Positions 31,304 through 43,612 are shown, counted from the stretch's first letter. The stretch is DNA of 64,000 nt from Pisolithus tinctorius (GCA_024663395.1 JANFAH010000122.1:21823-85822), one strand, 5' to 3'. Translations and numbers: made by a program. The notes: generated from the sequence alone by a model not told the origin.

Positions 31304-33990
31304 CCATACACAGGAATCAACTGCATGGATGACATCTGTGATGGGTAAAATTTCCCCAACCTGTTGCTGTGATGATGGCATGTCGAAATATCTGCATCTC
31401 AGCCTGTACATCCTCAGTATCTCCTCTGGAAACTCAACAATATCAAAAAGCTCAATGTAAAGGAGGGGGGTATCAAAACATGGGTCTTGAATGGAGGCCT
31501 TCCAAGAGAACTTGAAGACAGTGCAAACTTGGACTATGCAGGGTACTAGTTGGAGAATCAGTATATATCCATGAAGCCTGATACAAAATACTCACCTGGA
31601 CTGTCCATGTGTACCATAACAATGTCAGAATAACCACAAGGGTATTTCTCAGAGGGAGGGAAAGCCTGCACTTGCTGGCTCAGCAAGACCTTGCATATCT
31701 TGAAACATGAGAGTAGCTGAAGGTGGAAAGTGTGCCAGAAATCAAAAAGGAATACAGTGGAGTTGTCAATAGAGATTGCGAGACCAGAGAGGTATATGTG
31801 AACATAGTGTTTGAAGTACAGCAGGAGGTACATTTCATGTACCCATGCAAAAGTCTTGGTCTTGTACGTTGGCACAACATTTACATGGAGAGCAGCATGG
31901 GCATCATCAGAGACTATGCCCTTGAGGAAGTGATTGTGAATGAGACAAGAGCTGCTGAACTTCTGCTGGTCCTCAGGAGAGATGCAGGTGGTCCATTCAA
32001 GCATAGGGTTGATATCTATGACCTCATTGTACTCATCATCTATGACATTGGAAAGGGAACATCCATGTTGATGCAATAGCACAAACAAACTGAACAGCCA
32101 TGTGGTTTCTTCACAATCTAGGATCTGGATGATTTGATGGGTAAAATCATGACATTGGCAAGTTGTCTTCTCAAAAGGGTTCTTGCAATGAGTGATGAGC
32201 AGTCACTCACTAACATCAGCCATGTATTGTATCAAATTGCTGACATTCTGGACAGCTGATGTGAAACTGTGCATTAGCTCGAGTTTAGGAATTTTGAAGT
32301 GGTCCATCTGGCATGTGTTCAATGCAATAATGCTCCCCTTGTATGTATGAAATTCTTGAAGCAAGTTGACCATATCAGCTAGGGAAGTGTCTGTGAAAAT
32401 AGGTGCCTGCACTCTGTAAATGAAGTTGATGATAGCATGGATGGCATGAACAGCATCTTGATCAGCAGGACCAGCAATGGATGCAATGATGGTCCGCTGC
32501 ACATCTCTGTGCTCCTGGCAAGTCATTTGCTTAATGTGCAACACCCCCATGAAGAAGTGACAGGCACCAACATGTTTGTGTTGACTCCAATAATGGGAGT
32601 CAAGTTCATCTTTCCTGAGAAGTTCCTTGCACCAATCCAGAATGTGGTCAAAAAAGAACTTGTGGAGGGTATGTAAAATTTCAGGGGTAAGAAAGACCAC
32701 TGGATCAGCGAATCTCCAATTTCACCAATATGGCTGGTGGACACCACTCAGCCCAACCAGTTTTGCTGCCTGTAAAAATTCTGGCACCTTCCATGGGTCG
32801 CAGTGCTGAGTATGACTGATTTCATGAATGGCTCATAGCATGTACATGGCAGTGCAGGGGACAAATGGTTGTGGATCACCAAAGTCTGCTTTAGTAGCCA
32901 ATGTCACTGGGGATGAGCTCTGTGAGACACAGTCTATCATCAATTGCTCTGGCAGGTTGGTGATGTGAGAAATAAGGGGTGTGAAACAGTACCATTGATA
33001 ACTGGATGCATCCACCATGAACTTTCCATGAGATGCTGTGACCTTCAAGTTTGCACAGATGATGTCCATGCAATGGTGCCAAAGCCTGGCTTGCAGAACT
33101 GACATGAAATCAGAGTGAGTGGCAAATTGGGCAATAGGCATGTAAGTGATGCAGGTCCAAGCATGCATGGTCACTTTCATATGAATGTCAGCTTGTATAT
33201 TCCCAATAGTCAAGAACAAAGGGTGCATTTCAAGGTTGCCAGTATGGCATGTTACTGGTGTTTTGTCCAAAGCAAGAATGATTGGGACAATGGTTGCTCC
33301 TGTTGGCAGCTGATCCTGATCAAACCTTTAGTCAGTTTTTATTTACATATAATGAATGTATGAGAATAACACCTGGATTTTGAACACTTCCCTTGATGTC
33401 ATCCATTCACCATATTCATGGTCAGCACCAACAAATACCTCATGTGGATCATAGGACATGTGGTTACAAAACACTGGATTGCCAAATAGTTCTTCAACAG
33501 TCTCAAGAGTGTCTTGCCAGAGCAGGTAGACTGGATGGACTGTGACATAATTATCCATGTTGATCTTGGTACAATGCCATCTTGGTGCCCTTGGGAGAGC
33601 TTCCATCCATGCAAGGAGTTCTGAAGCATTTTTGAATGTTGGCCTCTCTTGCTCATTGAACTGAAAGCTTTGTTAGTAACAGCACATGAATGGTAGAATG
33701 ACATACCCAATCAAGTTTCAGAAACCAAGTGATTTGTGCTTGGGTTAAATTGTCACAAAGAAACCTGGCCAACTCCCACTCTCCCTTGTCAAAAAATGGA
33801 TAGTAGGAGTTTTGTTGACAACCTGCTTCAAATTCATCCTTTGCAAGCCATTCAAGCATGTTGAGTCCCTTCCCATAGATATAACTCAATTAAGGATGGA
33901 ATTGTGCTGATTGATTTTCACCCTGCAAGGGAGCATGAAATGCAGGTGGATGAGGTAGTTGTATCTGTGGATGGGAGTCATTCTGTAAAT

Positions 33991-35340
33991 GAGTCCAAAT
34001 GGCCTCAATGGAGGGCAACATGGCAGAACACAGGGGACATTTGAGGCTTGATGGTATGGTTAGCATTCAAATTTCAAGAGGTTCAGAAGTATTGGAGTAC
34101 TTACTTTTCTTCCTGATAGAAAGGATGCACATCTTCAAAGTCATCCTGCATTTTTCTAATATGTATGATGCATCCTTCAGAGCTCACACAAAAATTTGCC
34201 TAAGTCCTTCAAACTCTGCTTCACTTCACTGACTGCATGCTGCATGGAACCCTGTGGACTTGGAGCTTGGTCATTGAACATCAAATTGCAATGCTTGCTG
34301 AAGCTACAACATCCCCTGGCAGTCCTGCTAGCTCTGCAACTTGCTTGGATTCTCCATCTTCTGAAAATATAGAGTCAACTTCCAAAGGCAAAGGTGCCTT
34401 TGGGAAATGTGCCACATATGGCCCCAGTATGCAATACAAGCCTTATCAGAAACCTCATGCATCAGAACTCTCCAAGTGATGCCTCTACCCAGATTTCCTC
34501 ATGAGCTGCATTGGCTCATCTTGTAATACTTCATCTGAATTCACCCCTCAGGAGGTAAGTTCATCATTATACTCCTAACTCTATACTGATAACATTTGAA
34601 GATGAAAGAACTTTTTATATGTGGAGTCAAACCTCTTCCAGACAACATCCTCACCAACATGGTCATGGAAAAGTATGCTAATTCAGAAAGAAGCCACCAC
34701 CAACTTATCCTTGCAACCTGGCACCTCAAGGGTATGAAACACAGAGTTCAGACTCTTGATCAGGTGCAGAACCATCTAGAGGAGAATCAGTTGCTCAGTG
34801 AGGATGAACTTGAATTTTGGTTGGGAATGTATTCTGACCATGGTCTTCCTCAGCTTCAAGAGGATGAGTTGTTCTATGGTTGGCTGATGAACCATGAGGC
34901 ACATTTACACAGGAGCAAAGATGAAGAATTGATGTTATTGGAGAAGGAGTTGGATGCCCATGGATTTGCCAAAGGGGTAGGATGTGCTGCCAATGGCAAA
35001 GGCCACAGCAAACAAGGCAAGTCCAAAGCTGGGTCTGACTCAGAGTCACAGGCAATGTAGCCTGTAAGTCCAATCTCATGTTTCTGTCATTCTGTAGTAC
35101 TGATAATATTATGGAGTATTTCAGCTTCATTTACTACTTGCTGCCTCCCCTCCCCATTATCATTTTACTCATTACCCCCTCCCCCTCGCTTCCCACTGCA
35201 AATATGTAAATTGTCTTTGCACAGCCATCTGTTGTGAAATTAGGGATATGATTATCAATTGATTTTGTTATCATTGATCAGTACTCAGTTTTCATGTGGT
35301 GCTACAGCAGTGTGAAAAACACTCTTGGACTACAATTGCA
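33991..35340 (+). other. Unidentified gene remnants
   Basis: Plus frames 34,237-34,479 and 34,596-35,060 look protein-like. The second (154 codons) has FWLGMYSDHGLPQLQEDELF and a basic, Ser/Gly-rich end (GKGHSKQGKSKAGSDSES). A GTAAGT donor at about 34,555 and an AG at about 34,600 could join them. No domain was recognised. They are probably upstream exons of the next gene or a separate transposon ORF. Confidence 0.35.
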
Positions 35341-36413
35341 ATGTCTGCTGCAGGCCATCACCAGCAACTTGCCAACCCATGGGTAAGCCACCCAGTCAAT
35401 GCAAACTTGTTGGTACTAATCAATTTCACAGGCACCTGCAAGGCCTCCAAGGGGTGGTGATCTAAACCCATGTTTGCTGCCCAGCACATCACAAGTCAGA
35501 ATTCCAGATGAGCAACCAGAAAATCCTCACCACATCAACATCGCTATCAATTCACAAATGCAGCAAGAAATACTTCTACAATGTAGTGAAGACATCCTTT
35601 TCTGGGTATCTCCTCAACAATCCTTCAGTACTAGTGCACCCATCTCACCCTCTGGTGACACCTTCCATGTTAACAACTTTGCCCTACCTGGTGTCCACTC
35701 AATCAGGCAACATCATCCAAGTCAGCTTCAAAATGCCTATCAACTCTCTGGCAGGACACCATCTGCCCTTTCCAACTATGGTAGTGCATGGGTTGCACCA
35801 TACACACTCCCTGGTGTGCAATTTGTCCCTGCATTTGCACCACTGAGAGAGAATGAAACAATATGGGGACTCCAAGTCACTGGTGGTGTCTTCTGCCCTG
35901 GGACAGATACAATGGTGACCAGTCAATGCCCTTCTTGACAGTTACCATCTCTTTTGATTTCCAGCATTCATAGTTTGGCACCAGTCAATACCCAGCCCCT
36001 CACACCACAAACCCCATCGAATCCCACCATCACAGATGATCAACAGCCTACCAAGGGTCAAATCAAACAAATCAATGAGTTGGTGAGGGATGCAATGAGA
36101 CACAAAGTCCTCACTCAGGACACACTTCCTTCAAGAGCAGACAACCTTCAGATGGCACATGAGGCTCCCCAAGAGTCTGCACAAACAGTCGTTGGTATGT
36201 TTTTTTTTTGCTCCACATATCAACTTATTAATCTACAGGTGTTATTGCTAATGCATGGTATACCAACAACAAAAGCTGCTACACAAAATCACTCATGGGA
36301 ATTGCTGTTATGATCTGTTCAATGTTTAAACAAGCTGCCCAATCTCTTGTTCATGTATGCTACCAGTTGCAACCTGACCTCCAAGGTGAAGACCTTACTG
36401 CAGAAACCACATG
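35341..36413 (+). CDS. Multi-exon protein of unknown function within the repeat region
   Basis: Exon 1 (35,341-35,382, MSAAGHHQQLANPW) joins in frame across a 49-nt intron (GTAAGC...TACTAAT...CACAG) to exon 2 (35,432 to about 35,914), a Pro/Ser-rich segment. A further intron, whose donor is uncertain, leads to HSLAPVNTQPLTPQ and INELVRDAMRHKVLTQDTLP. A clean GTATGT...CTACAG intron (about 36,194-36,237) then leads to GVIANAWYTNNKSCYTKSL, ending in TGA near 36,413. The last two exons resemble the helical DUF6532-like region of Agaricomycete proteins, but this is tentative. It is CpG-poor like the transposons, so it is probably element-borne. Confidence 0.5.
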
Positions 36414-36683
36414 AAAGTGAGAAGAGATACCTCGACTCCTGTATGGTAACAATTTCCTCCACAAATATGTGGTATTATCTCTTATACTTCTCCACATCCT
36501 TTGTCAACTCATTTTCCACACAGGCCAGTGCTACCCACTATCTTCAGCACAATGCAATTATAAATCTAATTCTTGACATTGTTTGGCTGGGTGGGTTGCG
36601 ATATTACATTGACAACTCAACAAGTAGTTTTGTCCACATCTTTTCCCTCACAGCAGCAGCAGTTCACTCATCATTGATGGAAC
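36414..36683. other. Unassigned spacer
   Basis: A short open frame on the plus strand (36,347-36,691) overlaps the end of the previous gene and is not convincing. Nothing else was seen. Confidence 0.3.
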
Positions 36684-37419
36684 TGTCATGACTATGCATT
36701 CATCCTAAGTCCCCACTCACTCCACACCCCTTTCCACCAGTCGTTCACTCACTCTGTGCCAACTCCACCCATCCCCTGACATTTATAAGTCATCTCTGCT
36801 CCAACTGCTGTCAGACTTGTACTGTTCCCCTACCAGACTGCATGGACCACTCTCTGGGGAGTCATGTGACTGCCCTTTGGACTTCTCCCTGACAGTGCAT
36901 GATCAGGTACTCTGCAGCACATGCACTGCATGGTCCAGCACCTGGACTGTTCCCTTTTTGGGGTGTTCTGTGTTACCCATTCATATGTCCTCTGTCTACC
37001 CTTCATTTGTTGTCTAGGAAGTTTTACTTGAAAATTTATGAGTCTCCATATGTCAGTTCTGATTCCAATTACTGTACCTCCATAGTAATATAAAGGCATG
37101 TATCATACTCTGCTGTTCTTCAGTATGAATATCAACTTAGTTCCTACTCCTTCTGTCTCCATCTTCTGCCTGTCAGAGTTACCTCTGACTTTCTATCTGT
37201 GCTCTCCCTCTGAAATACAAGGGCTGAGATCATGCAAGGGGGTAGCACACAAGCTAAACCCAATGCCCTCACTCTGCTCCACCTTTGTCTCGGTGGACTT
37301 TGTTTTCTGCCAACACTCTGCCAGTCAGAGTTCTGTCCTTTTGAGTCAGAATTGCTTCCAAACCTCTCTCCAGACCTTATATAGTGTTGAAGTTGGTTGG
37401 AGTAGGCCCAGACTTGACA
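36684..37419 (+). mobile_element. R2 solo-LTR-like element, copy 2
   Basis: This is a 736-bp homologue of 27,047-27,781, starting TGTCATGACTATGCATTCA and ending CAGACTTGACA. The flanks are GAAC at 36,680-36,683 and 37,420-37,423. The TATA region is TAATATAAAGG near 37,087. It is the last recognised transposon copy before base composition changes. Confidence 0.88.
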
Positions 37420-38227
37420 GAACACCAAGATGGAACATACAAGGCCACCAAATTTTCTTCACAGTTATTCTGCAAAATTTACTCAAATTACATACACTAT
37501 ATAAGTCAAGATATGAGTTCCTTCATAGAATACATTAGGCCACTGGTCTTCCAGCAGGGAGAATTGTTGATTACTCCAAGTTCTACATAGATACATAGCT
37601 GTGTACTAGTAGACACAATGATACAATAAGATTGTGCTTGATCTCTCCCCGATCTGTTGGAATTCTGGTTTGCGAAAAAATATACCCATAAAAGGACCTT
37701 GGGTAATCTAAACCTGACCTATACCGAATCAGTCTGCTCGACGAGCACTCGTCGAGCGCTTAGTTTTGTAGATGGGCCTGAGGCTTCGAAACCTTCTAGT
37801 AGCATGCTTCTCCTAGCACTCGGTCTTGCCAGGCCGCACATCCGGATGAACGCTTGTCGTTGGGATATACAGTCGACCACACATGGTGGCACTGGGAAGT
37901 GTGTGGTGCCAGTTGCCACCAGACACTTGGCACTCGTGCATTGATCGTTCTAAGACTTACAGTAAACTTCTCCATTACATCCAAATCACGCCTGTGAAAA
38001 AAAAAAACATGTTTGGTTGATTCATAATCGGCCGCAAGGATGAGGATTGAGGCCGAGGGCAGAACTTGCTCAGTCAGCCATGTATTCATATCTGCGCACA
38101 ATATAATGTAGACCCCGATCGAGCAACATTCAAATTTTGGGTAGTTCGGTTCCCACTGCTTCTCAGAATCTCACCGCCGCACCTGTGCAAGGATTTCACT
38201 GTCAACGAGACGAGTGGACTCGCAGTT
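37420..38227. other. Transition zone and 5' region of MFS gene 1
   Basis: CpG is rare up to about 37,630 and frequent afterwards. No gene was recognised. The CpG-rich part (from about 37,640) is probably the promoter and leader of the transporter at 38,228 and holds a 22-bp palindrome at 37,736-37,757. Confidence 0.5.
37736..37757. promoter_or_regulatory. Perfect 10-bp inverted repeat
   Basis: GCTCGACGAG, then CA, then CTCGTCGAGC forms a perfect hairpin or dyad about 470 bp upstream of the transporter ATG. It could be a dimeric transcription-factor site. The function is unknown. Confidence 0.4.
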
Positions 38228-40546
38228 ATGTCTGAGGCCCCAGTAAAAGACGATACTATCGTACCGCATCCCGACGTACCTCCCTATGGACGAACGAACC
38301 CAATCACTGGTCCACCTTTCGATCTCTACGAAAATGAATACGTCGATCTGGTATACCATGCGAAAGCTCAGATCTTGAACCGTTCGATTCAGGACATTGG
38401 AATGGGCAAGTACCAGGTAAGAGTACCTCCGTCGTGTGCATGTTTACCTGACTTAGCAACTGGGTCTGTAAGTGGGGTCTGTTTGTGGTTGCCGGTTTCG
38501 GGTGGTTTGCGTGGGTCTTCCGTTAATCGGCTGTTCTGTCCTGCTGCTCATGTAAATGATTTTGCACACAGTGACAGTGCCTGGCCTGTGAGTTTCATAG
38601 CGCTGAATCAGATGGTGCAACCCACTGAATCATCAGTCAATCAGTCAATGAGCGGACTTATACTGACACCCGCGGTGAACGAATTCCAGTTCAACGGTCC
38701 TTTCCTATCTTTGGCGTCAAATATCGGGCTGTTCTTTGGCGGTCTCATCTGGGGGCTTGGGTGCGATATCTGGGGAAGGAGGTCTGTTTAGTCATATGTT
38801 TTCGCTTCGCTGCGCTTCTGCGAACAATACTGACATCATCTCACAGATGGTCGTTCAACTTGACGCTACTCATTGCGGGCATATTTGGTGTAGTTGCTGG
38901 AGGATCACCTAGCTTCGTTGCTCTCGCAGTTTTCATGTCATTCGTCAGCATTGGAGTCGGCGGTATGGATTCTGTGGATTTGATTCTTGACCTCCTATGA
39001 AGCCTTCTGTGACAGGTAACATGCCCGTTGACGCCGCCGTATTCTTGGGTAAGGATGTCCAGCTTTTCCTTTGAAATGCACCTCTCATACTTTGTCAGAC
39101 TTCGTCCCAGGCTCACATCAATACTTGTTAACCATCCTTTCTATCTGGTGGTGCCTCGGACAACTTCTGGCAAGCCTTGTAAGGCCACTTTCATGCCTTC
39201 CCCATTCTTGGCAGCTTACCGAGCAACAAAGATCGCATGGCCTCTTATTGCGGGTTACAGCTGCTCTTCGTCCGCTGATTGTGATAGATCTGATAACATG
39301 GGCTGGCGTTATCTCTTATTTGTCCTGGGTGGACTGACCCTTTTCCTCTGGGGTATCCGGTTTTTCGTGTTCAACTTGCTAGAGAGTCCGCGATTCCTCT
39401 CTGGTATCGGGAAGGACGCGGAAGCTGTGGATGTCATCCGCAAACTTGCTGAATGTAATGGAAAGCCAAACCCACTTACCGTCGAGGAACTTGAAGCCCC
39501 AGGCAAGATCCGTGGGCGTGACGTTTTTGGTTCTACTGGTAGGCGCAGAATCCTCAGCGAAGGCTCGGGCTTCGCCATAGATCATATCAGGGCCTTGTTT
39601 GCCACACCTAAGATGGCGTGGTCGACTAGTCTGTTAATTGTGGTGTGGGGTGAGCAGCGCCTTGCGTGAGCTGGTGCACAGGTACGTTGCTGACACACCA
39701 CCCTAGGTGTTATCGGTCTTGCATCTACCTTGTACAATAACTTCCTGCCATACATGTGGGTTTGTTTGTCAATCTAGCTCTTTGGTGATGGATGGATTTA
39801 TATATTGCAGCCTCACCACTCGCGGTGTCACATTTGGAGATGGCTCGCTCTACATCACGTATCGTAATGTACGCATCCCAAAGTCACCCTCACTCAAATA
39901 TCTTACCCCTCGCCGTGGCCTTATAGCAGGTGATCCTTAGTGCCGTCGGTATTCCTGCAGCCCTCCTCGCTGGTTGGGCCGTGGAGGTTCCCTACGTCGG
40001 GCGCAAGGGTACCCTTGCAATCGCTGCAGGCGAGTAATACAAAACTCGTTTCGCATGACATTACTCAACGACTCCTCGCGAAATAAAGGGCTAACTGGCA
40101 CCTTCCTCTTCGCGAGTACCACATCCCGGACGTCAAACGAGCTTCTGGGATGGAATTGCGGTTACGCGTTGTTCAGTAATGTGAGTTTTTTTTCCTGCTT
40201 ATGATCCTGTCGCATATGTGCCTCTGCGCTGATTACGGGGTTAATACGCAGATTATGTATGGCGTACTGTATGCGATTTCATCTGAGATCTTCCCGGCCA
40301 TACACCGTGGGACAGGGAATTGCTTGACCTCCACCGCTAAAGGCGTATTCGGGATTATGGTAAGTTGCTTTACCATCATCATTTGTCTGTCACCTGTGCT
40401 GAAAATCGTGGTAGGCCCCCATTATCGCGTTGTACGCTAACTTGTCGACAGCCGTACCTGTTTACGTCGCTGGCAGTCTGCTGTTGTTCGCTGGTTTCGT
40501 AGTCCTCTTGCTTCCATATGAGCCCCGAGGTAAGGTCTCCATCTAG
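38228..40546 (+). CDS. MFS transporter (sugar/general substrate type)
   Basis: The gene starts MSEAPVKDDTIVPHPDVPPY and has about ten short introns. Exon 1 is 38,228-38,416; a 38-bp exon at 38,473-38,510 gives WGLFVVAGFGWFA; later exons give GLILTPAVNEFQFNGPF, GLIWGLGCDIWGRRWSFNLT (the G-x-D-x-x-G-R-R loop between helices 2 and 3), VDAAVFL, FVPGSHQYLLTILSIWWCLG, MGWRYLLFVLGGLTLFLWGI, YAISSEIFPAIHRGTGN and PYEPRGKVSI before TAG. The E-x-F-P-x-x-x-R-G-T-G motif and about 12 membrane segments fit the sugar-porter/SV2-like branch of the MFS, acting in the plasma membrane by proton symport. The substrate cannot be told. One donor (GTCTGT near 38,782) is unusual. No frame-breaking lesion was noted. 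Confidence 0.85.
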
Positions 40547-41743
40547 AAATCATGTAGTTAGAAAGGACGGGGGACCCCAGTGACGGATGGCCGTAGAAAT
40601 AATAGATTGGTAGTCGTTTGTAATCCATAGACCTCGATCCTCTTCGAGATGTCTCTCGTTGGGTTGTTCACAAAGGTGTTGATCAGTGGGGGTACATGGT
40701 GAAGCGTACCGGACAGAGTTCGGTCTCCTAATGACGGTTCCATGGAACAGAATGTGAGGTTCTTGTCTGCCAGCAACGATTCTGTCGCAACTCCACGCCA
40801 ATTGGCTAAGGGTACGAGGACTGTGTATGCCTCTCGTCACGAATATGGTAAAGTCAGTCTATCTCGGAAAGTTGGCTGGTGGCGGTGCTTACATTTGGTG
40901 GACTTTCTCCAGACTATGTGGCAGAGCGCCTTATGTCTCCACCACTGATACTCAGAAAATGATCTTACACTTGGTAGTGTGATGGTGCGGTGCGTGCTGT
41001 AGGCAGCGCACACCACTGCATCACACTACGACGCAGCGTCTGATAGGTGTCCGTCCACATGTGCTAGAGAATTACCGTGCGCTCTGGAGTCATCTCACAT
41101 CGGCTCGTTGGTTTATCCACATAATATTCCCAAACTATCTCAGACAATTTACGGTGGCGTATAAATCCCTGCCGGACTGCACCCAGATGCACGACCATGT
41201 TCCCTTCTACTGGGCTTCCCTGACTGAACTTGAATCGAGGCTGTGGGATGCAGATTCGTGGGTAACGAAAAAAGACCAAACGAATTTCAAGTTGCAGTGA
41301 CTTTGTAAACAAGGTGAAGTTCAGTCTTGCTAACAGCTGCTAGTAGTCTATCGGAACCAACCTTGAGCGGTACTAATACACGGGGACACTGCTGGGGTAC
41401 CACTGGGCAGCTGAATGGATGTGAGAGGCGCATTCCGGTCATGCACCGAATTCCGAGCAACCAAATGTCGTGTTTTATCCGAATACCGACACTGATTCGT
41501 CGACGTTCTCAAACTCTTCTATCTCGTCCTCCCCCCGGTATGTGACCTGCGCCTCTGGGTACTGTTGCAAACACTCGAGAATTCAGAGAGAAGTTACTTG
41601 CCGTTACCAGCGTGTTTCCAAGCTAACCGCGTGTACGTACTATATTATAATGCCTCGCTCAATCCACGAGTCTGAAACGGTCTCCAAAACCTAAATGGCG
41701 GCAGCTGACCTCTATCTGCATCTACGACAACAGAAGTTGAGTC
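40547..41743. other. Intergenic region
   Basis: CpG-normal sequence without a recognised gene. It includes a near-palindrome at 41,297-41,318 that recurs at 63,252-63,273. Short ORFs here look spurious. Confidence 0.4.
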
Positions 41744-42348
41744 ATGCTCCAGCGATTTCTCTCAGGTCGTCTCTATGAGATCGCGCTACACCGTGCACAG
41801 GAATGCTCATTCCGTAGCCTGAAGCTCTTCTTTCCCGTTATATGCTCAGCAGCAACCCTTGCGCACGCCATTTCCGACTATCAATCTCTCATACCGTGGC
41901 TACGCATGCGCGACCGTCGTCGAATAGTAGTCCCGTGGTTCGCCCGGTGGTTCACGCTGAAAACAAGGGGGGAGCTAGCTCTTGTCGTCACGACAATTGC
42001 TGGTGGGTGCATCGCACAGAAGAGTACATCTGGATGGGGACGTCAGATGTATCTACATGGGGCACTGTTCGCTTCTTGGCATCTCATAGTCGCTTTGGAT
42101 GTCAGTCTCTCCCGGATCCTCGTGATTTCTGACAGGGCTGATGTCCCTCGGGGCTTTGTGTGCAGATTGGACGCTGCGCGAGGAAAATTGTTCACGACCG
42201 CACGGATACGAGGGGCGCCTTGCGGCTGTTCCTTCGGTATCATGCTTTCAGGATTTTGACAGCAGACGTCCCTGCTTTTTTCTGTTTTTTGGAGGCATTC
42301 AGGCATGCCACTACATCAATGATTTACCGCACATTTACTATTCGATGA
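41744..42348 (+). CDS. Small multi-pass membrane protein, tandem member A
   Basis: Exon 1 (41,744-42,100) and exon 2 (42,166-42,348) join in frame across a GTCAGT...TGTGCAG intron, giving 179 residues. Hydrophobic stretches are LFFPVICSAATLAHAI, GELALVVTTIAGGCIA, GALFASWHLIVAL and ILTADVPAFFCFLEA, so four membrane helices are likely. Size and topology recall DUF1772-type small membrane proteins, but no signature confirms this. A related frame lies 1 kb downstream. The start is uncertain, because the first 20 codons could include an intron. Confidence 0.5.
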
Positions 42349-43024
42349 CTGAACAGTGGTTACATACGTACCAGCATGATTGTGGTGGTAGTGCCGTGGT
42401 TATGAATTGACATGATATGACATCGATGTTGGTACAGGTCACAGGTGGTTCAGCGAGTATTGCCCCGATGGTGTCCGTTACTTCTAACTCTCGTGCTATC
42501 GCCTGCAGCGGCGTATGGAGTTTCACTGGGAGACCAGCCTAACCAAGACCAACGTGGTGTGGATTGTACTACCGCGAAGTTCGACGGAGCGCAGGATTTC
42601 TCGAGATGAGTGGCAGCCACATCTGAACGTGGACCCTCTGAGGCTGCGTGTCTTGCGATCCCCCATTTCACAGTTCAAACAGTTTAGCGCGCGGGTGCCC
42701 CGTCGGTTCAAAATCTTCTTCAGCCAAGTATTCCCTGAACAACATCAGGGAGACAGGGAACGGTGGAATCACGGTCACGACCAGTCAGTAACAGGTTTAA
42801 ACCATATATTCGCTTACTGATGAACGGCAAGTCTCTTCTCGTCAGTGCAGTCTTGGTGGTTAACTTACTACCAGGAGAGCTGTGTCGTATAGACGCCCGA
42901 GAACCCAGGGTGCTCACATGCCACATCATTCACCATGTGTCATCAGCATGATACCCAGCACGCAAGCCATGGAATCCCAAACCCTTGGCCTTGAGGCAGG
43001 CACTTCCATCTCTCCATCTACACC

Positions 43025-43612
43025 GTGCCCCGAACCATGAGACTAACGGGTTCGGGTGTCCATCTGCTAGATTTTTTACCCCATATTAAACCAAAACGCC
43101 ACACACGACCATCATTTGTCTTCCTCATACCCGCAATATCATCTGCCATAAGTCTTTTGAGCGTAATTACGGACCTTGGTACCGTCACTCCAAGGCTGCC
43201 CGGGCAAAGGCGTCGTCGGCTAGCAGACAGGCGCCTAGCGTCGCAGACGAGACGCTGGGTTATGGTTAAGAGCGTAACAGACATCGTCCTTGCGGCAACG
43301 ACGATTCTTGGCGCATCCGTTGCCAAGAAGGGTACCACAGCAGAAGCGCGATTGTTGTATCGGCAAGGGATGGTGTTTACTGCCTTGCGTCTTGTGTTTT
43401 CTCCTCAGGTCAGTGGCTGGTCAGCAGTTCTACGCCGGACTGATATCTCCATGTAGGTTTTGCATTGTGTTGCGGATTTTGTTTCGGTCCGAGGGACGCG
43501 GAGAACGTGCCCTATGATGACATGGGTTTGCTTACCTTCAGAATCTGGGCAATCGACATTCCTGCAATGTATTACTCCACGCTGGCCGTAAAGCATGCTC
43601 GCGCAAGATGAC
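43025..43612 (+). pseudogene. Small membrane protein, tandem member B (probably decayed)
   Basis: The frame 43,025-43,456 has VMVKSVTDIVLAATTILG followed by ASVAKKGTTAEARLLY and GMVFTALRLVF, parallel to gene A's ELALVVTTIAGGCIAQKST and YLHGALFASWHLI. Farther on, FRIWAIDIPAMYYSTLA (43,541-43,590) parallels A's FRILTADVPAFFCFL. The middle segment is out of frame and contains stops, so this copy appears broken or has introns that I could not place. It lies head-to-tail with A. Confidence 0.45.

Larger units (their letters stand above)
29333..33990 (-). pseudogene. Plavaka transposase (CACTA-related), interrupted by R1
   Basis: On the minus strand, from about 33,990: GKGLNMLEWLAKDEFEAG, YYPFFDKGEWELARFLCD, TQAQITWFLKLDWV, then TVEELFGNPVFCNHMSYDPH, TPVTCHTGNLEMHPLFLTIG, ITNLPEQLMIDCVSQSSSPV, HKFFFDHILDWCKELL, QMTCQEHRDVQRTI, IPKLELMHSF...QYMADVSE, NHFLKGIVSDDAHAALHV and QVQAFPPSEKYPCGYSD. 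Introns are short; one near 31,598-31,549 joins HMDSPG to VPCIVQVC. The C-terminal part resumes after R1 at 29,451 with TSLEVYNKFYLNNYSDKEW and stops at 29,333. TGA at 32,203-32,205 replaces an expected Arg after ADVSE. These are diagnostic Plavaka segments. The copy is dead. Confidence 0.88.
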
